NCBI GenBank assembly: GCA_951799425.1
Contig: OX637394.1
Span: 49,913,142-49,977,141, forward strand
Length of the DNA stretch: 64,000 nt
Reading direction: 5' to 3'
Origin: Ilex aquifolium
Lineage: Eukaryota; Streptophyta; Magnoliopsida; Aquifoliales; Aquifoliaceae
The notes under the pieces were generated by a model that saw only the letters and a program-made list of their open reading frames with translations, did no database searches and was not told the origin of the DNA. Position numbers and translations under genes: made by a program. Each line of letters begins with the position of its first letter. The first letter of the stretch is position 1. This document shows positions 46,201-57,551 of this stretch, in pieces.

Positions 46201-49176
46201 ATTAATGTGCTTTGTTTTTTAGAATGCTTGTTGATGGTTGAATGCTATTAATCAAATTTCTTTATTTCAAGAGAAACCTGGCTAGCAATATTTATTTCTG
46301 AGCATGGAAATGAAAAGGAGGGAAGAAGACGTTCTACTAAAAAGATGTGAGGAAATTACACGTTTGTTATGACTTATGAGTATCTGGGAGGATGTCTGAT
46401 GTGGATGCTGTGGTTGGTGTTCTCACTGTTTGCCTTTTTGCAATGTGGTCATTTCGTAGTTCATCTAAATTTTTCAATGGCCAAGACCTTCCTAATCTGG
46501 GTGAGTTTGTAGCATGGTACTAGGAGTGCTTGTTGCTATGGCTTCCCCTTTTTGGTGGATAAAGAAGGACAGAGCCAAAAGAGAGCTCTGGAGAAGTTCG
46601 TTGATTTTTGACTAAATTACCAGTGCAGTGGTCTCTAAGTCCTTTTAACACTATGAATAGATGTTTTGAAATAGTTTTTGGTCTTTCATTTCCTTCTCGC
46701 AACTGGATCTAAAATTACCAGATATATTAGTACAATTGTCCTACACTGTTTTACTCATAGAGGTTTCTGCAAATACTTTTGCTTAATCATACTATGTATT
46801 TGCTCTGCTAAATGGTTGCTTATTGATTTATAGGTAATTTATGGCGTGAACTTTGGGAAACAGCAAAACCAGTTCCAGCTGTCAGACAAACTCCCCTCTT
46901 TGATGAGGATTTGGCTGTGTAAGACGAAAGATATTAATCAGTGCTTCATCTACAATTTATTCTGTCTTCATTTAAATTTATTTCTGAATTGAATAACTTC
47001 CTGACAACAACTAAATGGTGCTTTGATTCTCTAGGGATGGTATCCTGAATATCTTGGAGGATATCCCACCTTCTGAGCTTTTTGAACAGCTGTTTGTTTC
47101 TCTTGTAAGTCCTTCAGATATCTTATGCGTGATTTATTTTTTCTGTATCTTTTCCATCAAATAGATTCAACTTGTTATGTATCACCCAAGAAATATTTCC
47201 TTTATTTTCAATGGAAAACTGAGTAATCTGCATTTTCACATATGAGCTTTATCAAAATAAAATCTTTGATGGCGCTACTCGTCTGGAATATTTACTATTT
47301 TGCTTCATGCTATATTTGTGGCTTAATTTTAATGCTTGAACCATAGGGTTTAAAGCCCACCAAGTGGGTACTGTTGATATGCATATATGGCATTAAAAAC
47401 TGTGGACATTGCCGGGCACAAATAGTAGTTTTATAGATGACCATTTGACCTTCTCTCCCACCTCAAGGTAGGGTGAAATTTCTTCTGCTTCTTGCACTGA
47501 GTGGTGACCAACATCCCCTTTCCATTGCATGTGGCATCAATGTGTTTCCAGTACTGAGAAGAATGAGGAATCATTTGAACAACCTTGGGCTGTGCTTCCA
47601 GCATCCATGGTGGTTTAGTGTTTGGGTGCTGCAGCTTCATTTCTAACATGTCCCGGAGAAGTAGTTTGCAATACTTTGGTCAATGGTTATCCGCAAGGCT
47701 GGTAAAGAGCTGCCAACTTGCAGGTGGTGGTGGTTGTCGTCTAGTCCTCTCTCAGTTGTGGAAGTGAGCCATATGCGTCTAGTTTTTCATGATGTTGATG
47801 AGTGTCTGATGGAAGTTTTCATCTGTGTGCAAGAATGGCTTATATTTGCACAACTATCTGTAGGACTAAAAATCACCTGAAACAGTTCAATATTTTTTGC
47901 CATTGGTGATTCCTAGAGACACATGCCTTCTATTTTTAGTTGCTTAGGAGTGCAGCCAATTGTTCTGTGCTTAATTATGATCCTGTTATTTGGCATCACT
48001 ATTTGATTAGAGTTCAGACAATTGCTTCTCCCTCCTTTTTGTTGCTGGACTGAAAAATTTGTAGGTGGTGATGATGGTTGCATGCAATTCACAAATTCTG
48101 AACCACTATAGGTTGCTCTTTCGTTCTGCTAATGATGTCTAATGTTCCAAAATTTCAGCTGGGTTCAGGATTCGTTATTGCGGAGGTCGCACTCTCCACA
48201 AACTCAAGTTTGTCAAAGTTGTTCTACGAGTGCAGAGACTACATTGTTGCCACTTGTCAAGGCAGAAATTGGGTTGAGAAAGTGGATGATATATGCCAGG
48301 TATGCCCTACACCTGACTGGAAATTTTTTTAAGTTGTTTTGTGGATTACTTGGATATGTGCCTCTAGATATAGCGATTTTGAAATCCATTAGTTCTCACC
48401 TTTTCATGGCATACAATCTATTTGCACTTTGATCGGCACTGTCCACTTACTCTTGCTTCTTTGACATGCAATGAAGTAAAGCTCACCCATGGGATGATCT
48501 AATTCACAAATATATCCGAACTATCATGAGACACCTTGTATTGCTTTTAATTTGTCCAATGAAGGACCTGCACTTGGTGATCAAGAGATTGAAAGGTTAG
48601 AATTAGATGGCCTCGTTCCCTGAGGTATTGGTGCCGAATGAGGCATGAATTGGTGTGCACCTTGCAGTGGCCCACTTGCAAAGTTCTTGAAACTGTCATT
48701 GAGGCACCTAAGTGGGCAACTGCCCTTTCATTTCTTTTAGTTATCTTCTTTGGTTTGTTCTTTTGTTGCATATTCCTTTGTGCGTGGGCCTAGAAGTATA
48801 CTATTTACGTGGGGCAAAAAAACCAAAGAATTAACCAAAAGGACTTTGTTATTCAATAATTAAATTTCTGTCGTAGGTGTATGAAACAGTGGAGATGATG
48901 TTACTTAATCCAGATGAAGTTCTAAAGATCACAAATCAGCCAGAAGAAACCTCAATTGCTGGTGAACCGAAAAATAGGTTTAAGAGGCTTAGCTTCATTT
49001 TTGGTGGCAAAGATAGGCATGGAAAACCAGAGTCAAAAGACCAGAAGAACTCAGAGGAGAACCCAGCACGCCAGCCATTTTCATCAATATTTTTGAAGAA
49101 GCCTCCTAAGGCCAGCAGTGCATCCCCAGCTGAAAAACCTGTTTGTTCGATTGAAAATGATTGGACAGTTGTTTAA
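37221..49176 (+). CDS. Rab3GAP catalytic subunit-like protein, 14 exons, 685 aa
   Basis: Coding exons: 37221-37332, 37492-37559, 38120-38311, 39379-39476, 39893-40086, 40213-40394, 42363-42707, 42796-42860, 44224-44272, 44387-44543, 46834-46918, 47035-47104, 48159-48299 and 48877-49176. Phases are consistent, for 2,058 nt. The second half matches the conserved region of the Rab3 GTPase-activating protein catalytic subunit. Landmarks are IPPDEIPDLKSCLLYQQLQ, ETGELIYTPVMQEGPLLTED, LLSDMQAFKAANPGC, EDFVRWHSPPDW (444-455) and LWRELWETAKPVPA (490-503). In animals this subunit, with a non-catalytic partner, acts on Rab3 and Rab18. A role in membrane trafficking here is inferred. The N-terminus (MEASFVSKARTAFHSAAAKA) is plant-type and the protein is much shorter than the human one. 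The C-terminus (FGGKDRHGKPESKDQKN) is basic and low in complexity. The third exon could end 30 nt earlier at another GT. Large introns (about 2.0, 1.4 and 2.3 kb) hold no other gene. Confidence 0.88.
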
Positions 49177-51160
49177 GCATACTTGATCTCACTTGTAACT
49201 GTATATAATTCTGAAAAAAAAAAACATCTGAAGAAATTTCCCAATTCTTTGAAAGGAAAGAAGAAATAAAAAGGCTTCTTATCTTCATTGGCTTTGAGTT
49301 TTGTTGTTGGCCGGTTTCTCTGGAAATTGCAATGGCACAAATGACCTCTAATAGCATGCTTCCCAAAACTCATTTCAATTAACAGGGCTGACATCCATTT
49401 TGGTTCCGCAACTTTAGTGTTTAATCAAGAGGGAAATTTCCTTCGCTTGAAGAACAGATAAAAAGGCTGGGGAGCCGTGGCTATATGGTATTCTCACTTC
49501 CCTAGTTTGTTCCTGATCTTTGTGCATTGCTGATGGCCTCCTTGTCTTCACTTGTCTTATTTTGGAGGTCCTAGGAGATGATCTTGGCACAACGAAATTG
49601 GCCACCCAGTACATAAATAGAAGTACTGCACTGTCAGCCAGGTAAACCATTGGTTTTATTTATTTATTTTATTGCTATTATTTATTTTATTTCAGAATGC
49701 TATTCTGCATGCTGAACACAGTGACAGGTGTACTACAAAATATATTGTATTTGTTTAGAGAAATAAAAAAACGTTGTTGTAAACCTACCCCCGCGAGCGC
49801 GTGGGGGGGGGGGGGGGGTTGCTGCTAAGTCACCTGAGGTGGCCATGGAACTTGCCCCGGGAACTAAAGGAGAGGTCATAGCCTTGATCCACATTTGAAC
49901 TAGTGAAGTAATGTTTTGTCTTTGTTGAAGGCTGTTAGTTTCAGAGGTGAAGAGCCAGCCAAAACCGTTAATCCATCTTCACTTGCTCCTTGTACTCAAG
50001 CACTGGAGTGATTGGAAAAGAGAGTAAGTGTGAATGGATGCATCTCATTGTGAAACTCGTTTGCATTAATTTTTTGTATTCCTCAAGTTTTCGTACATTA
50101 TGAGTGCACGTCTTTGATCTAGGCCAAATGGGTATGGTTAATATTTTAGGAACTACATCACGTTTTGCTATATTTGTCGTCTCACGTGCTTTCGTAATGC
50201 AAGACACGTGTTGACATTATAAGTGAGTCCCTCGTTCATACTCGGTAGGTGATCTGTCATTATGTTAAGAGCAATTTCGGATTCTTTATACTTGCCTCGT
50301 CTAGTCCCTAGCCACAGCAGTTATGGGTTCAAAGTACTTTTGTTTTGATCATGGGTTCAAAGTACTTGGATGCTACTCTTTTTGAGTACAATTACTAGTA
50401 TTTATGAAAAACAAAGGCTGGTTGCGTAACCAATACACGAATACAGATTCACTTTGTAACAATTTTCTTCAATTCCTTTAATACTAAATCACTTAAAGTT
50501 GAGAGAGACTTACTGTATTCAAGTGAATATCTTGCCAAAAAAGAACATATGATGTCTCGTTGAGAAATTGAAGGGAAGTAATTTTGGAAGAGATTTCTAT
50601 TCTCAGTTCACCTCTCCCCAATATCTCCCACTTAACAGGTTAACTGGATAATCATTCTCGTAGACATTAAAAAAATAAAAGGAAAAAATTTTAGTTACAC
50701 CCTTTTTAGTTTATCATATTTTCAAGAATACCCTTTCTATTATCAAAAATATTACTGACACTCATTCTAACTTATGTTTAAATATCACTGACACCCTTTG
50801 TTATTAAACCACAATTTATAATAAAAATAAATTATCTAAAATACCAAAATTACCCTTATATAAACCCTAAACAATTTTTTTACATAAAATTTGAGTCAAT
50901 TAAAATTCAATTTTTTACATATTAAAATTCGAGTCAATTAAAATTTGATTTGAGTCGATTAATTGGCTGGTTACCATTTTAACCAATACTTGAATTTTAA
51001 AATTTGAGTTTTAATATGGTAATTGACTCGATGGTAATCAGCTGAAGTAGCTCATTATTACTATTTGAGCTACTCTTAAGATTGTTACAAGTCTATTACC
51101 CTATCCCTTCGGGCAAATTGCCCGAAACGAATCAGTTGAGGTGATGGCCATTAAGTCGAC
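49177..51160. other. 3' flank of the Rab3GAP-like gene and intergenic DNA
   Basis: The 3' UTR starts here. A G16 run lies at 49803-49818. Around 50880-51020 the phrases AATTCGAGTCAATT and AATTTGAGT recur in both orientations, suggesting a short decayed inverted repeat. No gene was recognised. Confidence 0.45.
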
Positions 51161-51321
51161 CTTTAGCCTTGTAGATGATGCACACCCAACCCAACGAACA
51201 ATTCATCCTCATAAATAAGAAAAAAACAATTCGTTCTCAGCACCTTTAGCCCTGTAGATGATGCACACCCAACGAACAATTCATCCTAATAAATAAGAAA
51301 AAAACAATTCGTTCTCAGCAC
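51161..51321 (+). repeat. Two-copy tandem duplication of about 80 bp
   Basis: The unit from 51161 to 51243, with phrases such as CTTTAGCC, GTAGATGATGCACACCCAAC and AACAATTCGTTCTCAGCAC, is repeated at 51244-51321. There is a 5-bp deletion and few substitutions. It is noncoding, and the high identity implies a recent event. Confidence 0.88.
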
Positions 51322-51694
51322 TTGTCGGCTCAGCAAAAGTATCAAGAGTTCAACAAATGAGTTCAATGGGGTTCTACTCATCTAGATGTTGCCCTTTAGT
51401 ACGATTTGGTAATATATTATTAAACACACAACAAGCAAATCATCCTCAATAGGTTGCCTCAGTAAAGAAGGGGAATAAAGATATATACCACCATATATGA
51501 TCAGTTGTATGTATACATATATACGCATATACAGACTTATTACACTCACACCCACACCCACACCCACACATACAAAAATGTTAAAAAATGAATGTTTCGC
51601 AAAAAAATTATTTATTTTTCAACCATAAAACTATTTTAATATGGTGTTACTACAGCAGGAATGGGTATTGCCGACTAACTCTAGCTTCAGCATG
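51322..51694. other. Intergenic DNA upstream of the first glycine-rich gene
   Basis: Contains TA- and CACACC-rich simple sequence (about 51490-51570). No gene was seen. Confidence 0.45.
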
Positions 51695-52008
51695 TTTTTT
51701 TTTTAGCGAGCAATGAACTTCAGAACCCAGAAATCAAAAGCCAAACTCGTGTGTGTGTGACGTTTTCTTTAGTTGTAATTGGGAATGTGTGTGTGTGTGA
51801 GAGAGAGAGACCCTAAAGGTGCAGTGCATGCAAACTCATGTGGAGCTGAATCGAAAGTGTCCACTTGGGGGAGGTCAAGTGGTGGTTGCTAGGTGGGGGG
51901 TTTGTTTTCAAAAGAGACAGCTGGGTGCATTAACTTCCCAAGACACTGTGAATCTAAGCTTATTAAACTTTCTCAACCGTTCCTTTGAAAATTTTAGGCT
52001 TGGCGCCT

Positions 52009-52018
52009 CTATATATAC
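52009..52018 (+). promoter_or_regulatory. TATA box of the first glycine-rich gene
   Basis: CTATATATAC lies 60 bp before the ATG at 52078, giving a 5' UTR of about 35-40 nt. The same sequence at the same distance precedes the duplicate gene. A MYB-like CAACCG lies about 35 bp upstream in both. Confidence 0.75.
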
Positions 52019-52077
52019 TCCACTTCCAGTTCTAACTTCTCATCAAAAGTCATCTTAAACATTGTTTTTTTGCAAAG

Positions 52078-52587
52078 ATGGCTTCTAAGCTCTTCCTTCT
52101 TGTGCTTGTTGCTCTTGTTTGCACCACAAATGGTAGGAAGCTTGTCAGCTCAAAGGGTTCTTTCGAAGATGACAAAACTCTCTTTCATCGACCAGGATTC
52201 GGTGGTGGGCTAGGTGGTGGAGGTGGAGGCGGTGGAGGTGGAGGTTTAGGTGGCGGTGGAGGGTTAGGAGGTGGTTCTGGTTTTGGTGGTGGGGCTGGTT
52301 CTGGTGGGGGTGCTGGTGGCGGTGGTGGACTTGGTGGTGGCGGGGGTGGAGGGTTTGGTGGTGGTGGTGGAGGAGGATTAGGTGGAGGGTCTGGTTTTGG
52401 AGCTGGTGGTGGATATGGAGGTGGAGTGGGAGCTGGTGGTGGACTTGGAGGAGGAGGTGGTGGAGGCTTTGGTGGTGGCGGCGGAGGTGGTCTTGGTGGT
52501 GGAGCTGGCGGTGGAGCTGGCGGTGGTGTCGGTGGTGGATATGGTGGAGGAGCGGGTGGTGGGATTGGAGGAGGTGGATTTCCTTGA
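52078..52587 (+). CDS. Secreted glycine-rich protein, copy 1, 169 aa
   Basis: Single-exon gene. Residues 1-19 (MASKLFLLVLVALVCTTNG) are a typical signal peptide, so the product should enter the secretory pathway and reach the cell wall or apoplast. A short conserved segment follows (RKLVSSKGS, then KTLFHRPGFGGG). The rest is almost entirely glycine-rich, of the GGGLGGG, GGSGFGGG, GAGGGYGG type found in class I plant glycine-rich proteins. These are structural wall proteins; no enzymatic motif is present. The ATG is preceded by TTTTTTGCAAAG and follows a TATA box at the expected distance. AATAAA-type signals occur at about 52713-52735. The near-identical gene at 56494 is a tandem paralogue. 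Codons are dominated by GGT and GGA, which opens a long proline-rich frame on the other strand. Confidence 0.92.
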   Translation: MASKLFLLVLVALVCTTNGRKLVSSKGSFEDDKTLFHRPGFGGGLGGGGGGGGGGGLGGGGGLGGGSGFGGGAGSGGGAGGGGGLGGGGGGGFGGGGGGGLGGGSGFGAGGGYGGGVGAGGGLGGGGGGGFGGGGGGGLGGGAGGGAGGGVGGGYGGGAGGGIGGGGFP

Positions 52588-52756
52588 GAACTAAAGCTCC
52601 AGTCCATTACATTATCACTGGTTTGCCAAAAACTAGTATTGTTTATGTATGCTCATGGAGGGTATCTTTCCTTCTTTTTTCTTTTCTTTGTATCTTTTTA
52701 GTGTCAAAGGGACAAATAAACTCTTTGAAATAAAATTAGTATTATGGTTTGCATTG

Positions 52757-52759
<3 letters not shown>

Positions 52760-52791
<32 letters not shown>
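52760..52791. repeat. (CT)n microsatellite
   Basis: About 15 CT dinucleotides lie downstream of the first glycine-rich gene. The duplicate block has a shorter (CT)n at about 57151-57166. Confidence 0.9.
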
Positions 52792-52795
<4 letters not shown>

Positions 52796-53172
52796 TCATA
52801 TGATCATGTTAAACCTAAGTGAGAAACAAAAAGTTTCATGGTGAAAAGATTGACAAAGTTGAAGTTGCTCCAAATTCAAATCTCCAGTAATCTTCTTATC
52901 AATGTATGATATGATCTACTTCTAACTTTAGAAGCACATGTCAAGTTCAGAAAGAGCTCCAAAGTATGATCCTTTTGGCATCTTATTAATTTCTAAACAA
53001 ATCTCATCAGATTACATCAACCGCACCAACCCTACTAAAAGCTAATTCAGAACATGCACTTTTTGTTTAATGGACAAAGAATTAAAGAAGAACACGTGGC
53101 ACATGCCATGTGGGAGCAATTTTTGTGCGGATTTAACGTATCATATGACAGTGTCACGTGGTATACATCACT

Positions 53173-53775
53173 TCAAAAATATTGTACATTACATAAAAAC
53201 GATACAAACTTAAAATAATATAATCAGATATAACACGAATATGACATGACATGGTTCAATTCATAAACCCCAAGCTTTTTCATTTCCGTCTCGTATGAAA
53301 GAGTTGAGTAGTTGTATGATAATAAATGTAGAATTAATATATAGGTCCCTTTCATTTGTGCTAAAAAAAACCTTAAGTTGACTTGGCTTCATGATAAGGT
53401 TCTCAATGAAGAAGCTCAATATAATTAGGTCTGCTGACTTCTCTGCTATGGCTAAGTCATGTAGATTCTCAAATGGTTCAGTGAAACATCAAAGCTTTCC
53501 ACTTCACTGAGTATGGGTCAGAACAAGTCTTAGTTTCTATCATTTATATATGGAATGCTAATAAATGAAGAATTAGTTTCATTCTCATTGTCACCATCAA
53601 CTTAGTGGCATTATAGTTGCGGAACCATTGAAGGATCAGGGTGAGCACATGTCGATCCTAATTTTTTTGTATTACCATATGTATTATATTTTAAGTATAT
53701 TTAATTATGCCCATCATATTATTTTGTTATTATTAGAAAGTAAACTTGTTTTAGAGTTTATTATATTATTAAGGT
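53173..53775. other. Intergenic DNA between the duplicated blocks
   Basis: No gene was recognised. The 3' part may already belong to the copia-like LTR that follows, but its 5' edge could not be fixed. Confidence 0.4.
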
Positions 53776-54720
53776 GTGTTAATTTAGTGTGCGTGAGTGA
53801 GTGAGTGAGTGAGTGAGTGAGGAATATGCAAGTAGTGAAAGACAATATTATTAGTGGGTGTTAATTTCCCAAGTTGGTAATAATGTGTGAATGTAATGTT
53901 AGGAGTTCTATATATGACCTATATAATAGGACATATAGTCTACTATTAAAAGTAAGTAGAATTGAGTAGAAGTTGAAGAATTCAAGTTGAGTGTGTGCTT
54001 TGTAATCAACTTGAGTGAAATTATTTTTTTATTGAGAATTCATATCATCCTCTACTTTCTTCTATTTTATTTCTAGTTTTCTTAACCCTCAAAAAGTAGT
54101 ATCAAAGTGATTTTCTAATTGGAGTAATTCCAACAAATTAGTATCAGAGCCAATTTCACGATCCTGAAAGTCTAGATAACTCTCAATCAAAGCCAACTTT
54201 CGATTTTGGAAGTCTAGATAGCTTATTTTTAGAGTCAATACGATTCTTGAAGGCTTGATTATCGCGATTATGATGATCATAGAAGATTCACTAAAATATA
54301 TGTTTTTGGTGTGAAAATATGATGTTCTCTATTTATAAGAGAATGAAGGTTATTCTACCTTCTTATCTTAAAGAAAGTCATTTGTGGGATGTGATTGAAG
54401 AAAGTTAAAGAGTGGCTTGCTTAGAAGAGTTCGAGAAAAGAAAGAGAAAAAAGCACTTGAAATTCTTAAGAATGCGATTCGTCTCTAGATTTGGAAGCTT
54501 GTACTCCAAATCATGTTTGGAAGCTAATTGAGAGTATTGTCTTTAAACATGAAGTTGAGTTTTTATCTAAGGAGTATTGGGTTCAATGCTTTGAAAGGAA
54601 GAGTATGTAAAAGAAGAGTGTGATTTTAAAGACGCAACCATAAAGGATGAAGAAGAGTATAATCTTGATGAAGTCACAAAAGTTGAGGAGACTAAAGTGA
54701 AAGTTGAGGTTCAATAGACT
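53776..54720 (+). mobile_element. Degenerate Ty1/copia-type LTR retrotransposon fragment (LTR, PBS, partial gag)
   Basis: TAGTATCAGAGCC at 54139-54151 is one base from TGGTATCAGAGCC, the initiator tRNA-Met primer-binding site of plant copia elements. It lies just after TTCCAACA (about 54127-54134), a typical LTR 3' end. Downstream, about 54310-54560 translates with stops into gag-like phrases such as HLWDVIEES and KALEILKNAI. No protease, integrase or reverse transcriptase follows. The LTR 5' edge is uncertain; 53776 is the best TGTTA start. Confidence 0.6.
53793..53820. repeat. (GTGA)n microsatellite
   Basis: About seven GTGA/GAGT tetranucleotide repeats lie in the presumed LTR or just before it. 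Confidence 0.88.
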
Positions 54721-54909
54721 AAAGAGGATGAAGTTGAAGAAACAACTCAAGAAATAGAATAAAAACAAGTTTGTAAAGAAGTTGAAATAATACTACACGA
54801 AATTGAAGAAATTGCAAGGACTGAAGATGAAATCAAAGATCTTGTCAAGATAAAAGATGGTGAGACAGAATCCAAAGATGCTTTTCCAACAAATAATGAA
54901 GTAAATATT

Positions 54910-55510
54910 GATGGACCAGGCCTAATCCATGTTGAAGGCCCAAACTTAACTAAGAGCCCAAGCTTATAAAGACCCAGCAGACTCAATGTGGTCCAAGCTC
55001 AGTTAAGCTCATCAGGGAGCTACGTCACCAAGGGAGCATTCAGGAGTCTTACCCTCGTTGTCTTGGAAAGAGTCAACCCTTCCCTTATTCTTTGACCGAG
55101 TCCTATGGAAAGCACCGTAACTGCCTCGCCCGTTGAGAAGAGGTCGTCAAGCTATTTAATTATTATTAAGTCGCACCAATCTGTTATGACTATTAAATTG
55201 CCCCAATCCGTTATGACCGCCAGATTAGCTATTTAATTACTATCCGTTATGAGATGACTATAAATTGTAAGCCCCGCCAGCACTTGAGGGCCATCACACT
55301 CAATCGAACACATCTCTCCTCTCCCTCTCACAACTTGTAACTCTCTGCTCTCTCCACACACTTGAGTTAATAAAATACCCGGCGACCCTAGCCATTTAAA
55401 GTGGACGTAGGTCACATTGACCGAACCACTACAAACCTTGTCTTGCTTTTGTCTCTATCTCTCACTTATTAATTACTGTATTTTTTACTGTTCAATTGAC
55501 AGGTGGTGTA
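54910..55510 (+). mobile_element. Probable solo LTR (Gypsy- or TRIM-like)
   Basis: The stretch differs in composition from its flanks. It has LTR-like features: a CT-rich zone with CTCTCTCC, then AATAAAATACCCGG, GTGGACGTAGGTC and GACCGAACCACTACAAACC, phrases typical of the 3' part of plant LTRs. No internal coding region adjoins it. Neither edge nor a target duplication was fixed, so the limits are approximate. Confidence 0.4.
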
Positions 55511-56024
55511 CAAACCCAATTTGTGCATCATCAAATATCATTTTGATGGCATGTTTGAAACAAGAGTCAAAGTAATAAATTTCTTAAAAATTGTACTAAT
55601 TGTTACTTATAACTTGGTATAGAGAATATTTTGAGTGATTGAGTGAATATTGGGAAATTTTTTGATCTAAAAGAGTTAGTATAAGACAAATTCAAAAAGT
55701 TTGAGAAAAAGAAGATTGTTGCACAAAGACCAAAATTTTTTTGACAAAATAAACATGATTTACAAGTGTAAGAAAATTCATCATAAACCCTACAGGGCAA
55801 TACTCCTTGGGTGTAGGGCTATATACACGCATACATTTTACTACAGCTGCAAAGGATAGTGCCTACTATAACTCATTTTATTTTATCTGGAGGTTTAAAT
55901 ATTTCTTCTCCTCTGATTTCATTATTGCATGCAGGTCGCCCTATGAAGCCAAGCCAGAAGCTACTGATCAAGCTTTGCAGGTTAAGCCATAAGCCATTAC
56001 TTGGAACATTCAAATTTAGGTTTA
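55511..56024. other. Intergenic DNA before duplicated block B
   Basis: AT-rich, with no gene recognised. Short open frames on both strands lack family similarity. Confidence 0.45.
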
Positions 56025-56166
56025 GCATTTTTTTTTTCAGCGAGCAATGAACTTCAGAATCCAGAAATCACAAGCCAAACTTCGGTTCTTTCTTCCTATT
56101 TGATACATTCATGAACGAACTGCTCCATTTGCTGCTGACTTTTTCTTTATTAGTGGTAATTGTGTT

Positions 56167-56199
<33 letters not shown>

Positions 56200-56424
56200 C
56201 CCTAAAGGAGCATGCAATTATGCAAACTCATGTGGAGCTGAATCGAAAGTGTCCCCATAAGACCCAAATGATCATCCACTTGGGGGAGGTCAAGTGGTGG
56301 TTGCTAGGTGGGGGGTTTGTTTTTCAAAAGAGACAGTTGGGTGCATTAAATTCCCAAGACGCGGTGAATCTAAGCTTATTAAACTTTCTCAACCGTTCCT
56401 TTGAAAATTTTAGGCTTCGTGCCT

Positions 56425-56434
56425 CTATATATAC
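56425..56434 (+). promoter_or_regulatory. TATA box of the second glycine-rich gene
   Basis: CTATATATAC lies 60 bp before the ATG at 56494, identical in sequence and spacing to the first copy. Both promoters are therefore structurally intact. Confidence 0.75.
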
Positions 56435-56493
56435 TCCACTTCGAGTTCTAATTTCTCATCAAAAGTCATCTTAAACATTGCTTTTTTGCAAAG

Positions 56494-56976
56494 ATGGCTT
56501 CTAAGCTCTTCCTTCTTGTGCTTGTTGCTCTTGTTTGCACCACAAATGGTAGGAAGCTTGTGAGCTCTAAGGGTTCTTTCGATGATGAGAAAACTCTCTT
56601 TCATCGACCAGGATTCGGTGGTGGGCTAGGTGGTGGAGGTGGTGGTGGTTTAGGAGGCGGTGGAGGTGGAGGTTTAGGTGGCGGTGGAGGGTTAGGCGGC
56701 GGTTCTGGTTTTGGTGGTGGGGCTGGTTCTGGTGGGGGTGCTGGTGGCGGTGGTGGACTTGGGGGAGGCGGGGGTGGAGGGTTTGGTGGTGGTGGTGGAG
56801 GGTCTGGTTTTGGAGCTGGTGGTGGATATGGAGGTGGAGCAGGGGCTGGTGATGGGCTAGGAGGAGGAGGTGGTGGAGGCTTTGGCGGCGGCGGCGGAGG
56901 TGGTCTTGGTGGTGGTGCCGGTGGTGGATATGGTGGAGGAGCTGGTGGTGGGATTGGAGGAGGTGGATTTCCTTGA
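56494..56976 (+). CDS. Secreted glycine-rich protein, copy 2, 160 aa
   Basis: Tandem paralogue of the gene at 52078. The 19-residue signal peptide is identical, and the conserved segment after it differs only by conservative D/E exchanges (SFDDEK against SFEDDK). The glycine-rich domain is nine residues shorter overall, through in-frame gains and losses of GGGGGGGL-type units. The frame is open to the shared ending GGGIGGGGFP. Preservation of the frame despite several indels suggests continued selection for a product, or a young duplication. The likely role is as a structural cell-wall protein. AATAAA-type signals lie at about 57109-57130. Confidence 0.92.
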   Translation: MASKLFLLVLVALVCTTNGRKLVSSKGSFDDEKTLFHRPGFGGGLGGGGGGGLGGGGGGGLGGGGGLGGGSGFGGGAGSGGGAGGGGGLGGGGGGGFGGGGGGSGFGAGGGYGGGAGAGDGLGGGGGGGFGGGGGGGLGGGAGGGYGGGAGGGIGGGGFP

Positions 56977-57551
56977 GAATTAAAGCTCCAGTCCATTACA
57001 TTATCACTGGTTTGCAAACATACTAGTATTGTTTATGGGTGCTCATGGAGACTTTCTTTCCTGCTTTTTTCGTTTCTTTGTATCTTTTATTTTAGTGTCA
57101 AAGTGACAAATAAACCCTTTGAAATAAAATTAGTATTGTGATTTTTATTATCTCTCTCTCTCTCTCCATATCATAAGATTGGTCATGTTAAACCTAATGA
57201 GAACAAAAAGATTGACAAACTTGAAGTTGCTCCAAATTCAAATCTCAAGCAGTGTTCTGAATGTAGAATGTGTGATATGATCTATTTTCTAACTTTAGAA
57301 GCAGATGTCATGTTCAGAAAGAGCTCCAAAGTATGATCCTTTTCGCATCTTATTAATTTCTAAAGAGATCTCATCTGATTAATTACATGAATCACACCAA
57401 CCTACCAAAATTTAATTTAGAGATTTGTCGTGCCTCGGAACACCACCAGAACATGCACTTTTTGTTTCATGGGCAATGAATTACAGAACACACGAAATTT
57501 TTGTGCGGGTTTAACACATCATATGAAGTGTCACGTGGTGTACATCATCTA

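Larger units (their letters stand above)
51695..53172 (+). repeat. Duplicated block A carrying the first glycine-rich protein gene
   Basis: The block aligns with 56025-57551 from the upstream phrase GCGAGCAATGAACTTCAGAA to the downstream phrase GTGTCACGTGGT. It spans promoter, coding sequence, 3' UTR and 3' flank. Both copies carry TG/GA dinucleotides upstream and CT dinucleotides downstream at corresponding places. Confidence 0.88.
56025..57551 (+). repeat. Duplicated block B carrying the second glycine-rich protein gene
   Basis: Counterpart of 51695-53172. Compared with block A it has a short promoter insertion (about 56253-56277), in-frame indels in the glycine repeats, and small indels in the 3' flank. 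The two ATGs are 4,416 bp apart. Confidence 0.88.

Noticed and set aside
48142..48432. 96-codon frame overlapping an exon of the Rab3GAP-like gene
   Set aside because: Alternative frame of exon 13 running into the intron, with no similarity of its own.
52185..52607. Proline-rich frame of 140 codons on the minus strand
   Set aside because: Antisense of GGT/GGA-rich glycine codons. The plus strand has the signal peptide, TATA box and polyadenylation signals.
56601..57017. Proline-rich frame of 138 codons on the minus strand
   Set aside because: Antisense shadow of the second glycine-rich gene.
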